Source: Congeria kusceri
Lineage: Eukaryota > Mollusca > Bivalvia > Myida > Dreissenidae
Assembly: GCA_027627225.1 (NCBI GenBank)
Contig: CM051030.1
Coordinates: 1,116,001 to 1,180,000, forward strand
Reading direction: 5' to 3'
DNA length: 64,000 nt
The translations under genes were made by a program, and so were the position numbers. Within the stretch, counting starts at the first letter, position 1, and the number at the start of each line of letters is the position of its first letter. The notes under the pieces were generated by a model. The model ran no database searches. It had not been told where the DNA came from and saw nothing but the letters and a program-made list of their open reading frames with translations. Shown here piece after piece: positions 25,618-36,496 of the stretch.

Positions 25618-26114
25618 TAAAGGGACTCGTTCACAGATTTTTGCATTTTTTTAAGTATGCCATTAAATGTCTTAACTTGACAGATTTCAACATCGGAACT
25701 AAAAAGCTCAAGTGTAATAGCAAGAAAAGTATTTAGAAAAAAAAACAAATGGTCCCACCGGGGTTCAAACCTGGGACCTCCAGATTAAAAGGCTATGGCC
25801 TTAACCACTTGGCCATTCCGACTTCTATATTCCATTCTGCATTATTTACTTTATGTTAGTGTTCCACATGATGCTTACAGTTTCAACGAAAACAACAGAA
25901 ACACTCCAAATCTTCCATCGTTTAGCGTTACAAACGCTTTATAATTTTATTAATTTCAACTGATGATTACTCATAAATGAAACAGTTTTTACTGTATATT
26001 TCTAGGTCTGTAGTGTTATTTTGCTCCCTTGTATACACTGTTGTTTTATTTTTGGAATCGGTGACAAAAAGTTGAAAAATTGTCAATTCGTCAATCTGTG
26101 AACAGGTCCCTTTA
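25618..26114. mobile_element. TIR element carrying a tRNA-like segment
   Basis: Ends TAAAGGGACTCGTTCACAG and the inverse of TTAAAGGGACCTGTTCACAG form clear terminal inverted repeats. On the minus strand at about 25751-25822 the interior holds a tRNA-like region: an A-box-like TGGCCAAGTGGTTAAGG and a B-box-like GGTTTGAACCC. A mixed architecture, TIR ends plus an internal Pol III promoter, is unusual. No ORF. Confidence 0.75.
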
Positions 26115-26935
26115 AGGTAGCAGGACCGAAATTCCTGTAAAATTTGCACTCGTTCCATAATCAGACCCATTAATGTTTTATAACAAAGTAGAATATAAAA
26201 AGGTTATAATGCTTTTCTACAAAAACAATTCCCTTTTGCCGTAAAATTCCCCGTCTGAAGGGCCCTGCCTCCTTTCCCCCAAAGGTGAAAAAAAACTGCG
26301 TTGAGATGCTATATATATATATACATGTGCTATAATTTTTTCTGCGCAGTAAAATATTATTATAGTTTTAAATTTCTTTCGTTATACGCATTTCGGAGCA
26401 TACGTTTTTCTCAACATTTATTATAATTTTATTTAAAAATTTTTACTGTCTTCTTTAGAATAAATGGATGGTTTTACATACAAAATCGTACAGTCCCCTT
26501 TTCAAGATGTATACAAATTGAATGAACAGTTGCTATTCAATAAATGTGTACAATATTTCGATCAATATATTGTAATAAACTCATTTTTAAATTAAACATG
26601 ACTGTGTTGTTTTAATATCAATCTTGGATGGTTTATGTCAGGATTTTATGTGTACTGGTACTCCCATTTTTACTTTTAAATGATTTTTTTTAAATGAGTA
26701 TTTACTCAAATAGATTTTTACTTGTTCCAGGCCGAACAGGTTCTTTGACAGGTTCTTTGACATTTTCTAATACTAAATTGATTAATCCAATCAATTTAGC
26801 AGTTAAATATTTCTGAAAAAAAGATGTTTAAACATTGTATTTTCATTTGCCGTATATGAAGATTTGTAAAATTATATTGAATTTCAAAAGATATTCAACA
26901 CTTCCCATTGACTAGCTCAGAGGGGCAGCAGGAGG

Positions 26936-27399
26936 CAGGGTTGTCAGCAGACTTGAAAAGTCAGGGAAATTTGAAAAATTTTCAAGGTCAGTGAATTGTC
27001 AGGGAATTTTGAAAAAAAGGTCAGTGAAAATTCAAATTCCAAAAAAGTCAGTGAAAAGTCAGGGAAAATCATGCCTGAAGGTAAAAAAATAATTTATACA
27101 AATTAGCAGATTATGGCTATAGCAGTCTAAATGTGTTTTGAATTACTAAAATGTATTTATAAATACATAAGATGCTGATTTTTAGTCAAAAAAATATATA
27201 TAAACAGTTTTTGTAAATGTCCTAGTCTGACTTAAGTATGATTTGTTCGTGGACTTCCCTTCCTGAAGATTTGGATGGCTAAAAGGGGTGGAGGAGGACG
27301 TTGAAAATGGGTGGTTTTGGTCAGTGAAAAACTGGATTTAGTTAGGGAAGTCAGTGAAAAGTCTGGGATTTTTTTTTCCCCCAGGTGCTGGCAACCCTG
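26936..27399. mobile_element. hAT-like TIR element with GTCAGTGAAAA repeats
   Basis: Ends CAGGGTTGTCAGCA and the inverse of CAGGGTTGCCAGCA. The interior is full of degenerate GTCAGTGAAAAGTCAGGG words at 26958-27070 and 27320-27365. No transposase. It lies about 325 bp before exon 4. Confidence 0.7.
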
Positions 27400-27723
27400 G
27401 GAGCAACCAAAACAGCAGGGTGCAGCACCGTGCTATTACGCACAGGATCTCGTCCTACTGAGGCTAAAAAAAAATTGTGTGTTTTGGGCAACCCGACCCT
27501 ACCTAGGGAAAAAACCCAACCCTGAAGTTTTAAGCGACGATTGTTTTCCGTGAAATCCATATTCATGAGAGTTTAGATAATTTTCAAGGTTGTTTTTTGG
27601 ATTTAAAGAAACCTTAATCCCGTCCCAAATTAAGTTTTTTTAGACCGGTGCCTGAAACACACAATTTTGTTTGGCCTGAGTACTGTAGAAATTATATACT
27701 TTATGTGTGTATTTTGTTTACAG

Positions 27724-27865
27724 GGTTTCAACACGAAGGAAGGTGGTGGAATTGCCCTAATCTCTTCAGTCGTGGAGGACACACTCAAAATTCCTTGCGC
27801 GGTTCTGATGGGGGCCAACATTGCTGACGAGGTGGCGTCGGAAAACTATTGCGAGGCAACTATTG
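27724..27865 (+). CDS. GPD1: GPD1 exon 4
   Basis: Follows TTTGTTTACAG and ends before GTAGGA in phase 1. It encodes 47 residues, with [20 protein letters not shown] and [17 protein letters not shown] matching the conserved LMGANIA block that shapes the cofactor and substrate cleft. It has one residue more than human in the GFNTKEGGG turn. The final G is the first base of a Gly codon completed in exon 5. A partial copy of this exon lies in the next intron at 29428. Confidence 0.96.
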
Positions 27866-28073
27866 GTAGGAATAAACAGTGATCCAGGGGCTGTATTACA
27901 GAAGCATCTTAAGTAATATCTTATCCTTAACCTTAAAATAAACATTTCAGTTTACTTATTATTTCTTTGCTACAGTGCAATGTGCTTACTGTTAATTAAT
28001 TATCACCTATAGTATTAATGTTTGTTCATATTAACAAACAAATAATCACAAATTATAAACGGTTTTTAAAATA

Positions 28074-29085
28074 CACTGCAGATCCGCTGTATTGCGATCC
28101 GTTATATTGCAATGCCCAATATATCGCGAATCGGCCGTGGATCCCGATTTTTTGTCATGTACTTCAATATTTTCCTATTACCAAATGCTCATAAATAAAT
28201 CCAGTTTGATCCGGATTTTTGTGCCTTCACGGCGTCTCTTTAATTCACACTCTTGTAATGCAACAAACAATATGCCGACTCGCTCAACATCAAAGTGTAA
28301 CAGTTTGATGTCATCAGCTTACAGCGCGCGTGCCACCCATGACAACGTCCTTTCACTGCTGTCGCTCTATTTAGCACCCGAATTACACGCAGTCCACGTG
28401 GAGGGTGTATACAGTAACTGTATGTCATAAATCAAAACTGAGCTATCGGAATGACAATAACGTAATCGATACGGCTTATCTGTTTCTTTTTTGTTTCAGA
28501 AGAAATGCTAACCGCATATCGTTCGCGATATAGACACCTAATTTTGTTGCTGTGTGCTACGAAACTTATACAAAAGTAAAGATCTCAATGTTCTCTGCGC
28601 TACAAAGTTTTTATATGGCGTTCAATACACCCACGCTTTCCATGCGGACGACGTGATGTTGTACATGATTGTCAGCAATTTTTCGCGCGCTTTTTCTAAC
28701 GGAACAAAGAGTTTACACGAAATACATGTGTGTTGTAATTGTTAATAGAATTTATGTTTACTTCACGTGAATAGTGAAATTCGGATAGGCGTTTCAGACT
28801 TTATATTTTTATACGCGGTTTGAAATTTATTCAATGGAATTAAAGGAATAATATTATATTTTCATATACAAATGGAATATTTTACATATGGTTTTAATAC
28901 ATAATGGATGTTAACTACATTGAAAAGCTTGAGTTATCTACTTAATTACATTTATGTTCGAGATCGGGGAAAAACAGGCTAGTGTATACATGTATATCTA
29001 ATGAATGGCCTGGCAAGTTATATCGCGATCCGGATATATCGCAATCCGTGGACCTTGCAAATCGCGATATAATGGAGTTACAGTG
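28074..29085 (+). mobile_element. ~1 kb TA-flanked TIR element (Tc1/mariner-pogo-like, non-autonomous)
   Basis: Ends CACTGCAGATCCGCT and the inverse of CACTGTAACTCCATTATA, each flanked by TA. The ends carry several ATATCGCGA words. The interior has the landmarks GCCACCCATGACAACGTCC and CACGCTTTCCATGCGG. No transposase ORF. TA duplication and CACTG ends fit a Tc1/mariner or pogo/Tigger relative; the superfamily is inference. Confidence 0.8.
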
Positions 29086-29427
29086 TATAACAGTTTGAAA
29101 TGTTCAACTTAAGTGAAAATATTTTAAGATACACTTTAGGTGCTTCTGGAATACGGCCCCAGATAAGTTTAGATGTAAATGTACACTCAGTGTAAAATGT
29201 ATGGGGGTAAAATGTACATTCAAGCTGATGGTCACAGTCAACGAGAAACCCTGTCAGACAGTCATTCATGTCTGACAAAAAAGTGGATGTCTGACAAATA
29301 CCTTCCTGATACATATTTCCTGCTAGTTTGACATTTGTTGAATAAATAATGCAATTATTAATGCAGCAATTAGCTGTATTCATCATGTTATACCAAATAA
29401 TTGAGTAATAATAAATTATTTAACAGT

Positions 29428-29492
29428 GTTGCTCTGATCTCTTCTGTCGTGGAGGACACACTCAAAATTCCTTGTGCGGTTCCGATGGGGGC
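29428..29492 (+). pseudogene. Partial duplicate of GPD1 exon 4
   Basis: Sixty-five bases match the middle of exon 4, including TCGTGGAGGACACACTCAAA. It reads [20 protein letters not shown] and then GA, with one Leu-to-Pro change in the otherwise invariant LMGA motif. Homology stops at GGGGGCA and the frame runs into a stop at about 29525. TAACAG precedes it, but the true acceptor context is absent. Exon relic. Confidence 0.85.
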
Positions 29493-29802
29493 ATATCATG
29501 TTTTGATTATGTTGTGTGTATGTTAAATATCATGACGTCTGACAGCTGATTGAGAGGTTTTGCGTAGTCTGTATTCATTGGTTGGCTTACAAGTGCAACA
29601 GAATCCTTCGGGGCAACCTTAAATAATGCAGTAAATATTTCATTCTAACATGATACTCGCTAATTTTTCTATAAACAAAGAACAACATAATCGTTAAACT
29701 TCCCAATAAACAATGCAAAAAGTAGTCCAGATTCTGAGCAGAGCGTAGTAAAAAGTAGTTCTAATTAAAATTGCAAAAATTTATGTCAAACCATGTTTGA
29801 AT

Positions 29803-29978
29803 AGAAATAATTTTCGCATTATCATTGTTTATCAGCCAATAAACAACTATTTGTCGTTCTAATGCGTAGCTATTAAACAACTCGGGCTTATGCCCTTGTG
29901 GTTTAATTCTTACGCATCAGAACTCCAAATCGTTGTTTATTTTCCAATAAACAACGATAAATCGAAAATTATTTCTTA
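29803..29978. repeat. Fold-back AAATAATTTTCG repeat
   Basis: Inverted ends GAAATAATTTTCGCATTATC and its near inverse, with inner ATTGTTTATC...CCAATAAACAAC arms, about 175 bp. Homology with an inverted copy at 56130-56490 extends further left, to about 29636. Confidence 0.7.
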
Positions 29979-30284
29979 AATTATACAGTGAAATAGGGCA
30001 CATATCCATATTGGCACATTTAACAGTCAGATATCTTTATATGGGTCTATATTTCCTGGAGTACACCAAAATTTGAAATTGTGTGCATCAATGCAAAGTG
30101 TCACTCGGATTTTGTGTTCCGTGCATATCTTGTGGATTTGTGTGCATAATTTACAGATACATTTGTGTATATGCACCTTATCTGGTTGTCTGAACAAACA
30201 TGTTGTTTATTAGGCCATCAGTCTTCGAAATAACCCACTTGCCCGAAGCCTGGAACATGTAACAAACTATTCGGGCAAGTTAAA

Positions 30285-30691
30285 CCCTTCTCGAAAAAGT
30301 GTATTTAATGCGTATTAAATGATGCGGTATTGGCATGGTATTTTTTATGCGTTTAATATGCATTTAATACACATCAAAATGCCTAAAAAATACACATTAC
30401 AGAAATAAAGTGTATTTTTTTATGCATTTTTCCTGCATTAACACACTTAAGTGCATTTAAAGTGTATTTTTCTCCTTGAAAAATACAATATATCTTCAAA
30501 AAATACACTTAATAACTTTTCTAGTGCATTAATACACTTTTTTGTTTAAAATGCCGAAAAAGTACAGAAAAAATACACTTAGTTTACTAAAAGTGTATTT
30601 AATGCGCATTTTATGCAGAAAAAATACAATGCCAATACCGCAAAGTTTAATACGCATTAAATGCGTATGAAATACACTTTTTCGAGAAGGG
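30285..30691. mobile_element. Inverted-repeat MITE (CCCTTCTCGAAAAAG)
   Basis: Ends CCCTTCTCGAAAAAGTGTAT and its exact inverse, with further paired words AATGCG, GCGGTATTGGCAT and AAGTGTATTTTT throughout. The whole 407 bp could fold into a long imperfect hairpin. It is inserted into an older element that carries GGGCAAGTT on its left and TTTTGACC on its right. Confidence 0.8.
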
Positions 30692-31335
30692 AAGTTTTGA
30701 CCTGTCTGCCTGAAAGGGCAAGAACAAGAAGAATGCAAAACTATAAAATTAGATGATTCTTTACCAAATATACAACAATTTCCAGAATATTTTCTTGAAA
30801 GATACCAGTATCTCATGATTGTCTTTCCATTTGACCGAGTACATGAGCAACATCACTATCATTTGAACTGTTTGGGTAATCTCTAGGTTTTATTTCCTAA
30901 TTTCGGACAAGTTCAGGTGGATTCGGGCAAGTTGAAATTGTATGGCATATGCCCGAATGGGCAAGTCTGTCCAAAAAAATACTGTGAAGACTGGGCCAGG
31001 GTCTCTATACACCAACCCTTTCATAGACTTAATTCTTAAGAAGCAAGAATAGTATTGAAACTGTTCTGCTCTAAAAAGGCTGTTACTTGTAGTCTTATTT
31101 CCGCCCTCAACTGGAGAGGTTTTCCAAAAATGTCTGAAAAACTAGAAATAAAAAATGTGGGTTATTGCATTTGATGATCAATGTGTATGAATTTTTACTA
31201 ATGTCTTAAACATAAAAGAGATGGATATTATAAGCCAATGAAATCTTCTTGTTTCTATAAACGAAACAACAATTGAATGAATAGAAAATTATTGTCGCTT
31301 ATAAATGTCAGGATGTTTTTATGGAACTTTTTCAG

Positions 31336-31448
31336 GTATAAAGCAAAAGGAGCATGGAGCCATTCTGAAGAAACTCTTCCAAGCTGACTATTTCCGTATA
31401 GTTGTTTGTGAAGATGAAGATACTGTCGAAATTTGTGGTGCCTTAAAG
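31336..31448 (+). CDS. GPD1: GPD1 exon 5 (ends at catalytic Lys)
   Basis: Begins with GT, completing the Gly codon started in exon 4, after TTTTTCAG. It encodes IKQKEHGAILKKLFQADYFR and then IVVCEDEDTVEICGALK. The last codon is the Lys equivalent to human Lys204, the proposed catalytic base of the family, and the Asn that follows it in the conserved Lys-Asn pair opens exon 6. Phase 0 end, donor GTATAATT. The last six coding bases and the donor are also present in a second copy at 31761, created by a SINE insertion. Confidence 0.96.
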
Positions 31449-31456
31449 GTATAATT

Positions 31457-31760
31457 GTTTGTTTGTTTGGATTTTTTGTCGTTTTTTAACAGTATTTCAG
31501 TCATATCATGGCGGTCAGTTAACCTATTCTCACTTTTTCTGGGCATGCTTAGCCGATCTAAGCAGTTTACCAGTACTACGTGCACAAACCTATGCCAGTA
31601 ATTGACAACTGCCCTACTTGAATCAGAGGTAGAGGGAGAATGGCCGTATAAATAATTTCATGACCAATCCCCACGCAAGTTATGTGGCCGGGCTGGGGCT
31701 CGAACTCACGATCCCCGAATAGACAGTCCAGCGCTCTACCAACTGAGCTAGCCGGGCCCA
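31457..31760 (-). mobile_element. tRNA-derived SINE (family A), antisense, at the exon 5 donor
   Basis: On the minus strand: head GGGCCCGGCTAGCTCAGTTG, B-box-like GAGTTCGAGCCCC, body with GATTCAAGTAGGGCAG, tail ending CCAAACAAACAAAC. It is flanked by perfect 14-bp copies of TTAAAGGTATAATT (31443-31456 and 31761-31774). The first copy is the end of exon 5 plus its donor. Confidence 0.95.
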
Positions 31761-31774
31761 TTAAAGGTATAATT
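31761..31774 (+). promoter_or_regulatory. Duplicated copy of the exon 5 splice donor
   Basis: TTAAAG followed by GTATAATT is an exact copy of the exon 5 end and donor, made as the SINE target-site duplication. It lies 318 bp downstream of the original. Its use would retain the antisense SINE in the mRNA; that is possible but untested. Confidence 0.85.
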
Positions 31775-33398
31775 ATGACCCTTCAAAGAAGTGGGGGTAT
31801 ATTGCTTTTCAAATGTCGCTCCGTGTGTCGGTCGGATGTTCGTTGACCAAATCCTGTCCAGGCAATAACTACAGATTCCGTAGGCCTAGGTACTTCAAAC
31901 TTGGTAGGTAGGTTGGTCATGACAATTAGAGGATCCATTTATCCATAAATACAGACATTACGAAAAGTGGACGTGTCCCGTAATTGTGTCCAAATCACAG
32001 GACCGAACTCACATTCACAGGGCGTAAATGGATCTGAAATTGGAGAATATAAAAATTATTATTCAAACTTCATGCACAGTATTTGTGTTAAATTGTGTCA
32101 GTATGTCTGGTCAAATGTTAATGCACCCGTGTTTTTTCCATGGCGAGTTTGTGGCCGAAATTCGGCCCTATTGCCCTGCGTAAAAGTTGTATATTTTTCC
32201 CCTGTATTAACCTTAAATTTCCCCTAAGAATGTAAGCTTTATTTTGAAAAAACAACAAAATCAGACCAAAATTGACTAAGATAGAGAAATTTTCATAAAG
32301 AATCCCAGCAATTTTTCATCAAACCAGGTTGGTGCATAATCTAAGTTATCATTTGTAGCAAAGCAATTGATTAATGTTTTATAACGAATTAGAATATCAA
32401 CAATGCCATGTAATAATCCTTTTCTAAAAAATAATTACCCTTTTGTTGTAAAATTCCTCATCTGACGGGCCCTGCCACCTTTGCCCCAAAGGTGAAAAAA
32501 CCCCACTGTGCACTGAAAGCTAGACTGGACACATGTTCCAGAAACTAAACATATACATCACATGTCATTAATTTACTTGCATTGGTGCAAATTTTACAGG
32601 ACATTCGGTCCAGTTAACTTTGATCTTTCACAGGACTTGTTGGAAAATAACTAGTCAGGTACTTTGGCCAGGCACTTTTCAGAATGTCGGTAAATACGGA
32701 CCCACAGCAACAAATGAGGCTCGTATTTATGTACATACCCAATTCTGAAACACCATTTACTCGATTAATTTATGAGCTTATAAGTTTATGAGTGACAAAA
32801 CTCAATTTATATACCGAATACTCAAAAACGCCAAACAGAATGCATAAATCTTTAACTGATAGTCATAATGGTGGAAGTATGAGTGTTCAATGCAAGCTAA
32901 ATATGACATATGACCTGTAGTACTTTGATCGCATCATTGATGCATGGTTGTAAAATGGAAGGCATAGTAATGGAACTTGTGTGTAACGGTTTTACTCAGT
33001 TTGGGTATTTCCAACAATCAATTTATAATAATGGAATAACGTAATTTCAAGTACTCAATAGATCAATCCGGGTTTTGCCAGAAATAGTTTAAACTCCTCC
33101 CCGGCTGTTGTTAAGGAATTAATTTTCATTCATCGAATATCACAATCCTTACCACTTGCTCATTTGAATATTGCAAACATTATGCACATGTTCTTTTGTA
33201 TGAAATAATTTCAACTCTAAACACATGATATCCAAGTGCGACGGTTGGATAATAGTGCAGATTTATTTGAATATGACTGACATTTGTAAAAACATCTATT
33301 AAATCACTCAGTACTCTGTTATTTCAAAAATGACAAGCTAATACTAAATTCTGGCAAAATCTTTAGCTGTAGCTCAGACGGTCCCTCGTTAATTGCAG

Positions 33399-33519
33399 AA
33401 CATCGTAGCTGTCGGTGCAGGGTTTGCAGACGGCCTGGGCTACGGAGACAACACGAAGGCAGCGGTGATCAGGCTTGGCCTCATGGAAATGGTCAAATTC
33501 TGTGAGGTTTTCTATCATG
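33399..33519 (+). CDS. GPD1: GPD1 exon 6
   Basis: Follows AATTGCAG and encodes 40 codons plus one base: [20 protein letters not shown] and [20 protein letters not shown]. The leading Asn (human Asn205) pairs with the catalytic Lys at the end of exon 5. [16 protein letters not shown] is one of the most conserved GPD1 blocks, in the substrate-binding helical domain. Donor GTAATT, phase 1. The last ~34 nt plus intron start are duplicated at 42702. Confidence 0.97.
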
Positions 33520-33581
33520 GTAATTTTGAGTTAAGAAATACAAATCTCATCTAAATTTATATTCACAAATATTCAATTTTT

Positions 33582-36496
33582 ATGTTCCCGGCATCTTGAT
33601 ACAGGAGGCATATAGTGATTGTTCTGTTCGTCCGTCCGTCCTTCCGTGACAAGGTTCAGTAGATGTTACCGTTTCGTCTAGCACCAACACCGCTTACTAC
33701 AACACTTGGATATTTACACAGTTTTTAGCTAGACTTTTCAAAGAAAAGGCAAACTATTCTACTCGCCCCGGCGTCGGCATCTGAGCTAGGTTAAAGTTTT
33801 TCTGTAAGCTAGTTTCTCGGGAATGGCTTGAGGTCTTTCATTCAAACTTAGAACACTTATTCCCTATATTAAAATGAAGTCATAGGCCAATTTTGATAAC
33901 TCTAGTCAAAATTATGGGCCTTTTTACACTTAGAAATTGTACATATAAGCTATATGGACAGGTTTCAGTTTTCGGTAAGCTAGTTTGTCTACTTTTCGTT
34001 TCCGCTCTCGAACTCAAGAACTGATTAAGCTATTGTAGTGAAACTTCAAACATAGATACTTTATAGCCAGACCTTCGCTTGGGATATGAGGTGGGTGGGG
34101 TCAAGGTCACTGTTACTAAAAAGAAAAAACGGTTTCCGCTCAATAAATGCATTGAGATATTTTAATGAAACTTAATACATAGATACCGTATATCGAGTCC
34201 TCGCTTGGGATTGCATATGGGGTGGGTGGGGCCAAGGTCACTGCTACTAAAAATAGAAAAATGGTTGCCGCTCAATAACTTGAGAACGCATTGAGATAAT
34301 TTAAGGAAACTTTATACATACATACCTTACATCGAGATCTCACTTAGGATTTCATATGGGGTGGGTAGGGTGAAGGTCAAGGTCACTGTTACTAAAAATA
34401 GAAAAACGGTTTCCGCTCAATAACTTTAGAACGCATTGCGATATTTTAATGAAATTTCATACATACATACCTTATATCGAGACCTCACTTGGGATTGCGT
34501 ATAGGGTCAAGGTCACTGTTACTAAAATAGAAAAACTCTTTTCGCTCAATAACTTGAGAGCGCATTGAGATATTTTAATGAAACTTAACACATAGATACC
34601 TTATATCAAGACCTCGTTTGGGATTGCATATAGTGTGGGTGGGGTCAAGGTTACTGTTACTAAAAATATATAAACAGTTTCCTCTCAATGAAGATATTTT
34701 AATGAAACTTAATACACTGTAACTCCATTATATCGCGATTCGCGGGGTCCACAGATCGCGATCGCGATATATCCGGATTGCGATATAACTTGCCAGGCCA
34801 TTCAGTAGATATACATGTATACACTAGCCTGTTTTTCCCCGATCTCGAACATAAATGTAATTAAGTAGATAACTCAAGCTTTTCAATGTAGTTAACATCC
34901 AAATGTTATGTATTAAATCCATATATAAAATATTCCATTTGTATATGAAAATATTAATATAATATTATTCTTTTAATTCCATTGAATAAATTTCAGATCG
35001 CGTATAAAAATATAAGTCCGAAACGCCTATCCGAATTTCACTATTCAAGTGAAGTAAACATAAATTCTATTAACAATTACAACACACATGTATTTTGTGT
35101 GAACTCTTTGTTCTGTTTGAAAAAAGCGCGCGAAAAATTGCTGACAATCATGTACAACGTCACGTCATCCACATGGAAAGCGTGGGTGTATTGATCGCCA
35201 TATAAAAACTTTGTAGCGCAGAGAACATTGAGATCTTTACTTTTGTATAAAAGTTTCGTAGCACACAGCAACAAAATTAGGTGTCTATATCGCGAACGAT
35301 ATGCGGTTAGCATTTCTCCTGAAACAAACAAGAAACAGATAAGCCGTATCAATTACGTTATTGTCATTCAGATAGCTCAGTATTGATTTATGACATAGAG
35401 TTACTGTATACACCCTCCACGTGGACTGCGTGTAATTCGGGTGCTAAATAGAGCGACAGCAGTGAAAGGACGTTGTCATGGGTTTGCACGCGCGCTGTAA
35501 GCTGATGTCAAACTGTTACACTTTGATGTTGAGCGAGTCGGCGTATTGTTTGTCGCACTAGAAGAGTGTGAATAAAAGAGACGCCGTGAAGGCTCGAAAA
35601 TCCGGATCAAACTGGATTTATTTATGAGCATTTGGTAATAGGAAAATATTAAGTACATGAAAAAAAAATAGGGATCCATCGCCGATTCGCGATATATTGG
35701 ACATCGCAGTATAACGGATCGTGATATAGTGGATCTGCAGTGTACATAGATACCTTATATCGAGACCTTTAGATTGCATATGGGGTGGGTGGAGTCAAGG
35801 TCAAGGTCACTGTCATAATAACTTGAGAATGCATTGAGATATTTTAATGAAACTAAATAGATACCTTATATCGAGACCTCGCTTGGGATTGCATATAGGG
35901 TGGATGGGGTCAAGGTAGAGGTCAACGTTACTAAAAATTAAACATGGTTTCTGCTCCATAGCTTGAGAACACATTGAGATATTTTAATGAAACTTCATAC
36001 ATAAATATCTTATATTTAGACCTCACTTGGGATTGCATATGGGGTGTGTGAGGTCAAGGTCACCGTTACTAAAAACAGACAAACAGTTTACACACAATAG
36101 CTTGAGAAGACATTGAGATTTTTAATGAAACTTAATAAATAGATACCTTATATCGGGACCTAGCTTTGGATTGTATATGGGGTGGGTGGGGTCAAGGTCA
36201 AGGTGACCATTACTAAAAATTTTATTGGTGTGCTGACTTTAATGCATTTCGTTCAAAAAATTTGGTTTTCGTAGAGTTTCCATATTTCTTGTTATATAAA
36301 AAAAATGCCAGTAACTCGGACTAGCACAATAAAAGTCTAGCGCTGTCCTCCGATGGCTCTTGTTATTTATGACCTTTCCCAATCCACCTATATCACCGAA
36401 ACTCACTATGACCTTGACCTTGACCTAATTTGTACTAAGAAATGGGCTGCCCAGCACCAACCGGGGACATTTGTGTTTATCAAACACAAAATCTTG
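33582..36496 (+). mobile_element. ~2.9 kb composite insertion with tandem units
   Basis: Begins ATGTTCCCGGCATCTTGAT and ends AACACAAAATCTTGTTT, the two ends of the GGCATCTTGATGC family. The duplicate of the flanking intron at 42702-42980 lacks it completely. From about 34045 to 36225 it holds ~130-150-bp tandem units (ATACCTTATATCGAGACCTC, GGGGTGGGTGGGGTCAAGG, GGTTTCCGCTCAATAACTTG). These are broken by the TA-flanked element at 34715-35742. Confidence 0.75.
34715..35742 (-). mobile_element. ~1 kb TA-flanked TIR element, second copy
   Basis: Reverse orientation of the 28074-29085 element, closely similar throughout. It is flanked by TA on both sides. Neighbouring tandem units read AACTTAATACATAGATACC without it, which shows the exact empty site and a TA target duplication. 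Confidence 0.88.

Larger units (their letters stand above)
10980..27723 (+). other. Intron 3 (16.7 kb), repeat-packed
   Basis: The largest intron in the window. Besides the entries listed separately it contains GGGATATATTGGTTTGCTAA-type repeats (11496-11900, 23475-23830, 24856-25130) and a degenerate family with GTCGCC/GGCGAC ends (13435-13800). It also has a ~215-bp element with CCGACCCTACCT near its start and CACACAATTTTGTTTGG near its end (12230-12445 and 27458-27670, the latter just before exon 4). I see no coding exon inside. Confidence 0.8.
27866..31335 (+). other. Intron 4
   Basis: Contains the ~1 kb TA-flanked element (28074-29085), a partial exon 4 copy (29428-29492), an AAATAATTTTCG fold-back segment (29803-29978) and a CTTGCCCGAAGCC-type element (30222-30985) interrupted by an inverted-repeat MITE (30285-30691). 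The acceptor is TTTTTCAG. Confidence 0.85.
31449..33398 (+). other. Intron 5
   Basis: Begins with 8 nt of donor followed directly by an antisense SINE (31457-31760) and its duplicated target (31761-31774). The rest, 31775-33390, is AT-rich with a GGGGGTATATTGC-type repeat start at 31791 and no recognisable element ends or exons. Acceptor AATTGCAG. Confidence 0.85.

Noticed and set aside
25751..25822. Functional tRNA gene
   Set aside because: A- and B-box-like words exist, but the acceptor stem does not pair and the segment lies inside a TIR element.
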